From Polynucleobacter sp. (lineage in GTDB: Bacteria; Pseudomonadota; Gammaproteobacteria; Burkholderiales; Burkholderiaceae): a stretch of DNA of 64,000 bases. A model generated the notes under the pieces. It had not been told where the DNA came from. It made no database searches and saw nothing but the letters and a program-made list of their open reading frames with translations. Of the stretch, positions 9,716-17,613 are shown piece by piece (position 1 is the stretch's first letter; the number at the start of each line of letters is the position of its first letter). A program made the position numbers and the translations under genes. Location: positions 1 to 64,000 of the forward strand of contig JAUYRJ010000069.1 of assembly GCA_030696845.1 (NCBI GenBank), written 5' to 3'.

Positions 9716-9776
9716 ATTCATGGTAAACCCTAGTTTTATTGGTGAATATGCACGGTTTCGTAGACACCTATACTCC

Positions 9777-10781
9777 TTAAGCCGATCCAAAAGCAAAGGG
9801 CTCTGCAGGCATGAACTGACTTGCAGCATTTCCTGCATAGTATTTACCTCCGGCAATCGCCAACTTCTTCACTGGCGCTCCTTTTGAAAAATCCATATCC
9901 TTTAATTCCACCCAAAACGTATTCGGTGTGGTGGCGGAATCAAAGTAATAGACCATATTCTGATGATCGGTGACCGTCCGCCAAATAGAAGATGAGATAT
10001 TGGGCTTATCCGGCGTAGTGATTCCCAGCGGAACACCAATACTTCTCATGACTCCCATAACGGATGCCACTGCCTGATATTGCAATTTCTGTTCTGGCAC
10101 GGCAGAAATGTAATTCTTATCAATGGATTTCGGAATGATGCCAATAAAATAAGAGGTTCTAATAAACCGATCGGCAGCGCTGATCGTGCCTGGTAAGAAA
10201 ACATTACCCCCAATGCTCTTCCAATATTCATTGATAGCCAACTGCTGATCAAAGATGGGTGAATTTGTCATCACTTGGTATTGCTTGCCATGATGAATGG
10301 TTAAATTTCCATCGACGTATTCAAAAATTGCCGAGTCGCCACTGGAATCAGAAAGCGATAAGTGCAAACTGGCTGCACGGCCATTAGGCAAAATAGGCGA
10401 TTTAATCCTAAAAGGCTCAGCTTGAAGGCTTGTTACCGCTTCCGCAACTGTTGCGTAGTTATCCAATGCATACTGCAACCACATGGTGATTGAAATGGGG
10501 GCCTTGCCATTTAGGCTGCCGTAATTCGATTCCGCTAAGTACAATAAATTTCCGCACAAACTCTTTTCATTGATTCCATCTGCTGAGCCAATGTTGTAGC
10601 CCGAGGTAACGACGCTTCCATATTTCGAAGTCCACTCCAAAGAGCCCGTACCGCATGACCCGTTACGAGCCATACCAGCCGGAAATACCCACAGATCACT
10701 ATGCATATCCTCGCCCCAGTCCATGGAGCGGCCAGTAAGCACTAAATTATTATCTCCAACATACAAAGCCCGTGTACACAT
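9777..10781 (-). CDS. Linear amide C-N hydrolase (choloylglycine hydrolase / penicillin V acylase family), no signal peptide
   Basis: N-terminal nucleophile Cys2 'MCTRALYVGDNNLVLTGRSMDW', 'NEKSLCGNLLYL', 'VMTNSPIFDQQL'. Confidence 0.85.
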   Translation of the reverse strand: MCTRALYVGDNNLVLTGRSMDWGEDMHSDLWVFPAGMARNGSCGTGSLEWTSKYGSVVTSGYNIGSADGINEKSLCGNLLYLAESNYGSLNGKAPISITMWLQYALDNYATVAEAVTSLQAEPFRIKSPILPNGRAASLHLSLSDSSGDSAIFEYVDGNLTIHHGKQYQVMTNSPIFDQQLAINEYWKSIGGNVFLPGTISAADRFIRTSYFIGIIPKSIDKNYISAVPEQKLQYQAVASVMGVMRSIGVPLGITTPDKPNISSSIWRTVTDHQNMVYYFDSATTPNTFWVELKDMDFSKGAPVKKLAIAGGKYYAGNAASQFMPAEPFAFGSA

Positions 10782-10855
10782 AAAAGTCTCCTATATCAGG
10801 TTGATGCTTTATAAAATTACAAATTAAATGAGCGGCACAGTTTGAAATTACTTAC

Positions 10856-11035
10856 CTAAAATCGCTTGATGCATTTGCAGCGCAAACCCTCTAAGTCACC
10901 TAAAAAAATTTGCGCACCGATAGTTAAGGGCTGAAAGAAAATAAGCGCATCAGCATCTAGTTGTATTTTTTCCGGATAAACGCTACGGACCTGAAGCTTT
11001 TCCATAACAAAATTAAAGAGGCTTAAATTATTCAT
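10856..11035 (-). pseudogene. Possible marC C-terminal relic / 59-aa small ORF (MNNLSLFNFVMEKLQVRSVYPEKIQLDADALIFFQPLTIGAQIFLGDLEGLRCKCIKRF)
   Basis: My translation; just below the 60-aa ORF cutoff. 'LTIGAQIFLGDLEGL' aligns with 'LAIGVQIFLGGISGF' of the MarC protein at 11545..12234 (9/15 identical). Confidence 0.4.
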
Positions 11036-11059
11036 ATCAAATCTTACTTTGATTATTAT

Positions 11060-11476
11060 TTATTGATCTTGCATTAATTCAATTTCATAGCCATCTGGAT
11101 CCCGCACAAAAGCTATTTTTCGATCTGCATAAGAAGGTGTAAATGGCCTTAGTACAACGGAAGCGCCACTATTAATCGCTCTATCAAACGCTTTAACAAC
11201 ATCATTGGTACCAATGCAAATATGCTTATAACCAACGCCCATATCAAGCGGTTTAGCATCCCAATTATAGGTAAGCTCCAGTGTCGTGGTAGTTTCGATA
11301 TCCCCATAACCGATGAATAGCAATGAGAGTCTCAAATCATCTGCATCAACACGCTCTAATAATCGCATCCCGAACGCATCACTATAAAATTTGACTGTCC
11401 GCTCGACATTCGTAATGATGTAATTAGTATGTTTAATCCTGAAATTCAACTCATTATTTTGGTTTGTATCTGGCAT
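11060..11476 (-). CDS. Glyoxalase I / lactoylglutathione lyase family (VOC) protein
   Basis: 'RIKHTNYIITNVERTVKFYSDAFGMRLLERVD', 'GYKHICIGTNDV', 'IAFVRDPDGYEIELMQ'. Confidence 0.88.
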   Translation of the reverse strand: MPDTNQNNELNFRIKHTNYIITNVERTVKFYSDAFGMRLLERVDADDLRLSLLFIGYGDIETTTTLELTYNWDAKPLDMGVGYKHICIGTNDVVKAFDRAINSGASVVLRPFTPSYADRKIAFVRDPDGYEIELMQDQ

Positions 11477-11544
11477 TACTTCTTATTCCTTATTCAAGCG
11501 ATATGGAGCTTAAACAAATCTTTTTTTATGATTTGGAAAATTAC

Positions 11545-12234
11545 CTATTGATGGATAGGCATCAATTTATTCAAATCAAGCGCAAAACCACTAATACCAC
11601 CCAAGAAAATTTGCACTCCAATAGCCAGCAAGATAAATGCAAAAAGACGCATTAATACATTGGTTCCATTGACACCAAACAATCGCTGAATTCCAGATGA
11701 CTCACGATAAATAAAGTAAATAGAGAGCGACAGCGCAAAAAGCGCCAATAAAGTTCCTACTATTGCAGGCAAGTCATCGGCGAGGTTAAACCCTTTTTCG
11801 CTTTGATGCCCAGCCACTAAAGCTATTGCAGTAGCAATAGAACCAGGTCCAACCGTTAGCGGCATGGTTAGTGGGAAAAAGGCGCTACTTTCCGCTGTTT
11901 CATCCGTAATGCCTATCGATCCGCTAGCGCTCTTATCCGATCCGCTTTTCTGATTGAGAAGTTTCCAGCCCATCGCTATCACTACCGCTCCGCCAGCCAG
12001 CTTGAGTGCCGGCAGGGATATTCCAAAAAACAATAATAGTTGCGGGCCGATCAACATGGAGGCTAGCAGCATGAAAAAGCAATTAATACTTACACTTCTC
12101 GCTAATTTATTACGCACCTCCTCCGTGCATCCTTGAACCATATTCAGAAAGATGGGCCCGTCTCCCAATGGATTAATCACAGGAAACAGGGCCGCAAATA
12201 CGGCTATAAAACTAGCAAGGGTTATGGATAACAT
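11545..12234 (-). CDS. MarC family integral membrane protein
   Basis: 'FIAVFAALFPVINPLGDGPIFLNM', 'PLTVGPGSIATAIAL', multiple TM helices. Confidence 0.88.
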   Translation of the reverse strand: MLSITLASFIAVFAALFPVINPLGDGPIFLNMVQGCTEEVRNKLARSVSINCFFMLLASMLIGPQLLLFFGISLPALKLAGGAVVIAMGWKLLNQKSGSDKSASGSIGITDETAESSAFFPLTMPLTVGPGSIATAIALVAGHQSEKGFNLADDLPAIVGTLLALFALSLSIYFIYRESSGIQRLFGVNGTNVLMRLFAFILLAIGVQIFLGGISGFALDLNKLMPIHQ

Positions 12235-12254
12235 GAGTTCCTCAAAAGCATCTT

Positions 12255-13562
12255 TTACTTATCAAATAATCCTGACTCCACAATCGGTCTCATATAGGCC
12301 TGATTCGGTCCTATGTCAGTATTGGTGCTGAAATAAGCAATGACCAAATCTTTACCTGGAGAAACGTAAAGGCCTTGGCTCATATAACCTAACTTCATCA
12401 TGTCACCATCAGGAAAAACAGCATCCCACTGACGATTATTACTGATGACGTAGTCACCCAAATTTGCCATAAAGCGCGGTCCGTCATATCCACTCATGAA
12501 GGCCTCGTGGCTTGGAAGCTCTTTTTGTATGCGATGAAGGGCCGCATCGGAAACAACTTGCTTATCAGAAATCTTTTTCCAGCTTGGCGTATAAAGCATG
12601 CCAAAGTGCATCAGATCACGCAGGCGGCTCGAAAGGAATCCATGACCAAGCTCTAGGGAGTCCGCGCATGAAAGATTGATCTGGATATCGTTTTCCAGTG
12701 ACATGTGCGAGAAAATCTGTTCATCTGCCACATCCGAAAACCGTTTGCCAGTCACTTCTTCAATAAGGATGACAAGCGACTGTGTAATCACTGAGCTGTA
12801 ATCAAACTGTGTACCGGGCTCGCATATTTTTGCCGCAGTCTTCATGATGGTACGTGTCGTCTCGACCTTGTTGGTGATCGGATCTGGAGAGCCGAACTCG
12901 GAGTGATAGAGGCGCGCCATGACGGAGTGAGGATCATGCCGTGTGACATCATTCTCGCCGACATTCAGGCCCGAAGCCATATTCATCAGATCAATAATTT
13001 TGATGTGCTCCCACGCTGTGCCGCAAAAATCTGGGACGTACTCACCGTAAGTCATGTTCTGATCAAGCTTTCCTGCATCGATCAGATGTTCGATCAGCAG
13101 GGCGGTAACGGGCTTTGCTGTTGACGCCCAGAGATGACTGTCCGTTGGCTTCATGCCGGGATAGCGCTCAAAAACAACTTTGCCTTTATGAGAAATAGCG
13201 ATAGCCTGAATGTAACTTTGTGGGTTTATGAGGTAATCATCTAGCGACAACTTTCCTAAAACGGTTTGCGCTTCGATCTCTCCAATCGCTGGAATGGGTT
13301 CGCTGGGTAGTGGAGCGTAGACCTTACTAGGTGACACGATCGCGGTATGCATCATCAAGGCCATACGCGTATTGGCAAACAATGCAAGGTCACCACCCGA
13401 TAACATCGTTTGGTAGTCGTAGTTGTCAAAAAATGCCTGATATTCCGCATTCGAATATCCGGCTAGTACTTTCGTTACGGGCTGACGACTAGCTGTAGCG
13501 TTCTGATCTATGGTGATAGCTCCCAAAAAATAATAATTTCTTGGAATAATGCCCCCATTCAT
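12255..13562 (-). CDS. Class C beta-lactamase-like serine hydrolase (start codon uncertain)
   Basis: SxxK motif in 'LWASTAKPVTALLIEHLID', YxxV-like 'FDYSSVITQSLV'. The palindrome sits 10 nt upstream of the listed ATG and no SD is visible, so the true start may be downstream. Confidence 0.8.
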   Translation of the reverse strand: MNGGIIPRNYYFLGAITIDQNATASRQPVTKVLAGYSNAEYQAFFDNYDYQTMLSGGDLALFANTRMALMMHTAIVSPSKVYAPLPSEPIPAIGEIEAQTVLGKLSLDDYLINPQSYIQAIAISHKGKVVFERYPGMKPTDSHLWASTAKPVTALLIEHLIDAGKLDQNMTYGEYVPDFCGTAWEHIKIIDLMNMASGLNVGENDVTRHDPHSVMARLYHSEFGSPDPITNKVETTRTIMKTAAKICEPGTQFDYSSVITQSLVILIEEVTGKRFSDVADEQIFSHMSLENDIQINLSCADSLELGHGFLSSRLRDLMHFGMLYTPSWKKISDKQVVSDAALHRIQKELPSHEAFMSGYDGPRFMANLGDYVISNNRQWDAVFPDGDMMKLGYMSQGLYVSPGKDLVIAYFSTNTDIGPNQAYMRPIVESGLFDK

Positions 13563-13571
13563 ACAATTAGT

Positions 13572-13593
13572 GTATTAGCTATAAAGCTAATAA
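13572..13593. promoter_or_regulatory. Palindromic operator candidate 3 (GTATTAGCTATAAAGCTAATAA)
   Basis: Same architecture, upstream of the serine hydrolase gene. Confidence 0.6.
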
Positions 13594-13744
13594 TAATTAC
13601 CCTAATATGCGGTCTATTCATTAAAAAACCGCTTTATTTTGTCTGAAAAAGAAGGATTTTTTCGGGGGCGGATTATTTTCCAGATTGATATGCCTATAAA
13701 AATTAGCATAATCCCCTCAAACTGGATTTAAATTCCGGCAATAG

Positions 13745-13766
13745 TTATTAGCTATACAGCTAATGG
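13745..13766. promoter_or_regulatory. Palindromic operator candidate 4 (TTATTAGCTATACAGCTAATGG)
   Basis: Same architecture, 52 nt upstream of 13819..14967. Confidence 0.6.
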
Positions 13767-13818
13767 TTATCGTTTTAACAGTTATTTATTCTATTTACAG
13801 TAATAACGATTAAAAAGG

Positions 13819-14967
13819 TTGATCATGAAAACTAAAAAATTATTTAATGTAGTGGTTGCATCCTGCCTACTGGCCTATTCCATCGCAAATACATACGCAT
13901 GTACAGTACTAGCGATTACAGATAAAAACGGAAACGTTTATCAAGGTAGGGCAAACGAGTTTCCATACCAACAGCCTGATTCCTTGACCTACTGGCCAGC
14001 AGGCACCCGGATTGAGTCGGTTGCACCCGATAACAAGCAGGGTATGACTTTTAATACCAAGTATGGAATCCTCACCACCACCTTAAAAGGCATGACCCCG
14101 AATGCCAAGCAAGAGACAGTTCATGAGGGCGCCAATGACCAGGGTATGTCGATCACTGCTAATTTCTACACATTAAATTCTGAAACCACAATCACTGTGC
14201 CCGCTTCGCAAGCCCTGTCTGTGGTTGATTTTCCGACCTGGGCATTAGGAAACTTCCAAAATGTGGAGCAACTCAAGCGAGCATTACAGAATAAAGAGGC
14301 GGAAGTTTGGCTGCCCCGCATTGCAGCATACGGAAATATGATCACTCCAGTTCATTATGCGATTTATGACAAATCAGGCGGCTCCGTGGTTGTCGAGTGG
14401 AATGGTGGAAAAACCCAAATTTATGACAATAAGATAGGCGTAATGACAAATGAGCCTCCATTCCCATGGCATGTCGAGAATATGAATAACTTCGCATACC
14501 TGAGTAATGTCGACAAAAACACAGGTAAGTTCAATAAACTCAATGTAACCGCTTATGATTCTGGCGGCGCATTAGCCTCATTACCATCTACCAATACCTC
14601 GGTGGGACGGTTTGTTAAGGCCGCTTATTATGCAAACTTTGCGGAAAAGGCATCGACACCAGATCAAGCTCTATTTACCTTGAGTCATGTGATGAATAAC
14701 TTTGATAGACCCAAGGGCATTACAGTCGATAACCCCAATGCTGCTAATGCCGCTATGGGGGCTGCAGGAAGAACTTCAGAGTCAACCTACTTTACCGTGC
14801 TCAAAGATTTATCACGCAACTTATATTTAATGCGCACAATCAACGCGCTCAATTACACCCAATTTGACTTAAATAAGCTAAAAGAAGTGAAACAAACTAA
14901 GGTGGTGTCATTCAAGGATCTGAACGCGAATACCAGCCTCAATGGCGATCAGCTTTTCTTAAGATAA
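13819..14967 (+). CDS. Secreted linear amide C-N hydrolase (choloylglycine hydrolase family)
   Basis: Signal peptide ending 'SIANTYA|CTVLAITDKNGNVYQGRANEF'; predicted cleavage exposes the Cys nucleophile; 'GVMTNEPPFPWHVENMNNF'. Confidence 0.87.
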   Translation: MIMKTKKLFNVVVASCLLAYSIANTYACTVLAITDKNGNVYQGRANEFPYQQPDSLTYWPAGTRIESVAPDNKQGMTFNTKYGILTTTLKGMTPNAKQETVHEGANDQGMSITANFYTLNSETTITVPASQALSVVDFPTWALGNFQNVEQLKRALQNKEAEVWLPRIAAYGNMITPVHYAIYDKSGGSVVVEWNGGKTQIYDNKIGVMTNEPPFPWHVENMNNFAYLSNVDKNTGKFNKLNVTAYDSGGALASLPSTNTSVGRFVKAAYYANFAEKASTPDQALFTLSHVMNNFDRPKGITVDNPNAANAAMGAAGRTSESTYFTVLKDLSRNLYLMRTINALNYTQFDLNKLKEVKQTKVVSFKDLNANTSLNGDQLFLR

Positions 14968-14990
14968 TGTAATTGATTCAATAGCAGTTC

Positions 14991-15018
14991 AAACGCCTCC
15001 AGATGGAGGCGTTTTTTT
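14991..15018 (+). terminator. Rho-independent terminator of 13819..14967
   Basis: AAACGCCTCC-AGAT-GGAGGCGTTTTTTT. Confidence 0.88.
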
Positions 15019-15045
15019 GGGCGCTTACAAGCGATAAACCCAAAT

Positions 15046-15069
15046 ATAAGCCGCTATCAAGCGGCTTAT
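15046..15069 (-). terminator. Hairpin downstream of 15087..16223
   Basis: ATAAGCCGC-TATCAA-GCGGCTTAT. Confidence 0.65.
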
Positions 15070-15086
15070 AGGATCACTGAATACGC

Positions 15087-16223
15087 TTACTTGTAGAACA
15101 GGTTAAATGCATCGGCGCCTGCTTTATCAACATCGTAGGTTGAGACCGATTTAATCTGTTTAACGCCCTTGAGCTTGTTCATATCGATCATGGACCAATT
15201 CAATGCATTAATGCTGCGGACGTAATACAGGTTACGAGAAAGATCGGCCATGACAGTCCACTCAGTCACTTCGCTTGATGTGCTCTTGCTACGCACACCA
15301 TCGCCAGTGCCGCCAGATCCATCCACTGTTAAATCATGAGGACGATCAAAGTTATTCATGAGATGCCCTAAAGTAATAATGGCCTCATCTGGTGTCTTGG
15401 CTTTGCGTACGTAGTTCACGAAAAAAGCTGCTTTAACAAAACGACCTTGCGATGTCTGAGCAGAAGGAAGCGCAGTCAATGCAATGCCTGCATCTTGAGT
15501 CGCTAATTTTAGTTTTCCGAGCTGACCAGTATTCTTATCCACGTTCGTGAAGGTGTAGTTACTTAAATTCTGAAGATGCCATGGAAACTCAGGTCCATTG
15601 GTCATCACACCCACTGGGTTGTCATACACATTCACTTTACCGTTCGTAAATTCAATCGCAATAGCGGCGCCTTTTTTGTCGTGAACGGCGTAGTGTTGCG
15701 GTAGCGGTGAATTTGGATCTAAGAACTTCGAAACAGGTACCCAAAATTCGGTATTACCACTCGCCATCGCCGCTTTCACCTCGGCTACAGTTTTAAAATT
15801 ACCCAGGATCCAAGCACCAAGATCATTGACTGCCAAAACCTTAGCATTGTCATTGCCTACTGTTGGCGAAGTGGTGCCATTAAGCCAGTTCATGGAAAAG
15901 CTCAGACCTTGATCATTGGCTCCTTCCGCAAAAGACACTTGCTTCGCGCCTGCAATAACTGCTGCACTCATACCCAATATCGCGAATTTGGTATCAAACG
16001 TTAAACCTTGCGCTCCACTTGGAGTGGCAGAGATTACTTTTGTTCCAGCAGGAAAATACGTTAGATTTGTGGGCACCCTGGCGCTGTATTCCATGGTGCG
16101 GCCATGGTATCCATTCCCATTTGCGTCCGTATAAACCAATGCCGTACAAGCAATGCTGTTACTTATTGAGGACGCGGCAAGGCAAGCAGCCAAAAATGCT
16201 TTAAATATATTTTTTGAACTCAA
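15087..16223 (-). CDS. Secreted linear amide C-N hydrolase (choloylglycine hydrolase family), paralogue of 13819..14967
   Basis: 'SISNSIA|CTALVYTDANGNGYHGRTMEYSARVPTNLTYFPAGTKV'; 'GVMTNGPEFPWHLQNLSNY'. Confidence 0.87.
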   Translation of the reverse strand: MSSKNIFKAFLAACLAASSISNSIACTALVYTDANGNGYHGRTMEYSARVPTNLTYFPAGTKVISATPSGAQGLTFDTKFAILGMSAAVIAGAKQVSFAEGANDQGLSFSMNWLNGTTSPTVGNDNAKVLAVNDLGAWILGNFKTVAEVKAAMASGNTEFWVPVSKFLDPNSPLPQHYAVHDKKGAAIAIEFTNGKVNVYDNPVGVMTNGPEFPWHLQNLSNYTFTNVDKNTGQLGKLKLATQDAGIALTALPSAQTSQGRFVKAAFFVNYVRKAKTPDEAIITLGHLMNNFDRPHDLTVDGSGGTGDGVRSKSTSSEVTEWTVMADLSRNLYYVRSINALNWSMIDMNKLKGVKQIKSVSTYDVDKAGADAFNLFYK

Positions 16224-16285
16224 GATTCACTCCTATTTAGTTTTACGGCAAGATTTTTGATGGTAAAAAGAATTGCGCCTAATTT

Positions 16286-16307
16286 ATATTCACTCTACAG
16301 CTAACAT
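16286..16307. promoter_or_regulatory. Palindromic operator candidate 5, half-degenerate (ATATTCACTCTACAGCTAACAT)
   Basis: Right half matches AGCTAA; 62 nt upstream of 15087..16223. Confidence 0.4.
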
Positions 16308-16675
16308 GGAAAACCCTAGATTATTTCCATTGACTGTGAATTGCCCTAGATATCTGAGGTTGTGGCCAAACGAGCTTGCTTGTGCAAACCATAAAATTTT
16401 TTGATAGTTACTTAGCGTTACAGCATCATTCTTAAGTGGCCCACCCCCTAAACTGGTGGGCATCAAAATAAATTCATGTTGTTTAGATCCAATTTGCTGA
16501 AGAGGCCGCCGAGTATGTCTGCCTAGCGTTGGGAGACGATTCATTACGATATGGCTAACTTTGATATGGAATCTTCTCGGGTGCAGGGCCTAGAAAATCC
16601 ATTTGGTTCCAAAAGATTAAGGGACGTGATTGATAAAGGTGTAAACCATGTGTCCGGTACGTATCTTGAGGTTGC

Positions 16676-16715
16676 TGGTGGACCCACCGGGACTTGAACC
16701 TGGGACCAAAGGAGT
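16676..16715 (-). pseudogene. tRNA-Ile2/Met(CAU) 3'-half (3' exon of an intron-containing tRNA, 5' half missing)
   Basis: Minus strand ACTCCTTTGGTCCCAGGTTCAAGTCCCGGTGGGTCCACCA differs at only 3 of 40 nt from the 3' half of the intact tRNA at 19646..19722; similarity stops right after the anticodon position. Confidence 0.85.
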
Positions 16716-16861
16716 CCAGTTTGTGTAATTTTCATTACACCCTGGACTATGCCTTCACCATATGCTTACGCACTTAGGCGGGTGCCGTCTAATCTCTACA
16801 CCTTCAACAGCACACAAGACCTTTAGCAATATCACCGCCCTGCTGAGTGCTGTTTGTCGGT
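16716..16861 (-). ncRNA. Group I intron, 3' portion (P4'?-P6-P7-P3'-P8-P7'-P9-omegaG); 5' half not found
   Basis: Minus strand GAAGGTGTAGAGATTAGACGGCACCCGCCTAAGTGCGTAAGCATATGGTGAAGGCATAGTCCAGGGTGTAATGAAAATTACACAAACTGG. It matches the remembered Azoarcus tRNA-Ile(CAU) intron core (GAAGGTGTAGAGACTAGACGGCACCCACCTAAGG...TATGGTGAAGGCATAGTCCAGGGAGTGGCGAAAGTCACACAAACCGG). P9 = GTGTAAT-GAAA-ATTACAC; P6 = AACAGCAC...GTGCTGTT (16806-16854). Confidence 0.85.
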
Positions 16862-16895
16862 CCCACGCGAATTTCTGCGTTTTAAGCGTGGCTTG

Positions 16896-17612
16896 TTACA
16901 GCTGCGCCGTCGGCTTCAGGAAGAAATCAATTGCCAACGCAACCACTGGCGGCTCGATGTGGTGCGGGCCCCTGAATTCCAAGGAGGTTACGTCATAACC
17001 TGCTGCCTTCAGTTTGGCTACGTGAGGACGCGCACTAGTTTCAATTGGCAGCTGCTCGTCTTCTAAACCATGGGCGATGAAGATGCGGGGTGTGCCATTT
17101 TGCTGAAGGACTGACATAAAGCCTGCAGAAAAAGCGATCACGTGGCTAACGACGTCGCCATTGGTCACGCCTGCTGACAGCGCATAGCTGCCTCCGTCCG
17201 AAAACCCAGCAAATCCCAAGTGGGATGGATTGATAGAAAAACGTGACGCCACTTCGCGTAATGCTTTGTCCAGCCGCTCTAGGTCTGGGCCGTTACCACC
17301 CACGACCAAGTCCCAAGTCGGAAACTGAGACTGCGGCAGCAGAAGCAAAAAGCCATGCTGACACGCATGGTCGATCAAGAATGGCAGCACTTTGTCGGCG
17401 CTGCCACCGGCGCCATGAAACATCACGAGCAGAGCGACTGGAACTCCAGGCCGCAGACCGTCCGGCACGATCAATACAGCATCGCGTTCGCTAGCAATAC
17501 CCAGGTTGTGACGACCAGCAGGTAAGGCTTGCTTGTCGGGTACAGTTCCGGATCGAAAACTGAGGCGGCCCAACACCGAATCTCCCAGGATAGACGTGTC
17601 AAACGTTGCCAT
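16896..17612 (-). CDS. Alpha/beta hydrolase (phospholipase/carboxylesterase-like)
   Basis: Nucleophile elbow 'LGFAGFSDGGSYAL' (GxSxG), 'IAHGLEDEQLPIE' acid, 'GPHHIEPPVV' His. Probable ATG at 17612 (MATFDTSILGD), one base after the AAA gene stop, rather than ORF start 17657. Confidence 0.82.
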   Translation of the reverse strand: MATFDTSILGDSVLGRLSFRSGTVPDKQALPAGRHNLGIASERDAVLIVPDGLRPGVPVALLVMFHGAGGSADKVLPFLIDHACQHGFLLLLPQSQFPTWDLVVGGNGPDLERLDKALREVASRFSINPSHLGFAGFSDGGSYALSAGVTNGDVVSHVIAFSAGFMSVLQQNGTPRIFIAHGLEDEQLPIETSARPHVAKLKAAGYDVTSLEFRGPHHIEPPVVALAIDFFLKPTAQL

Positions 17613-17613
17613 C

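Noticed and set aside
16290-16735. Short ORFs (84 and 63 aa) next to the half-tRNA
   Set aside because: No recognisable protein features; one overlaps the tRNA/intron remnant. Treated as non-coding.
16855-16898. Integron attC site after the hydrolase (TAACAAGCCACGC...)
   Set aside because: No matching GTTRRRY core box at a suitable distance and no integrase; the following sequence is explained by the group I intron.
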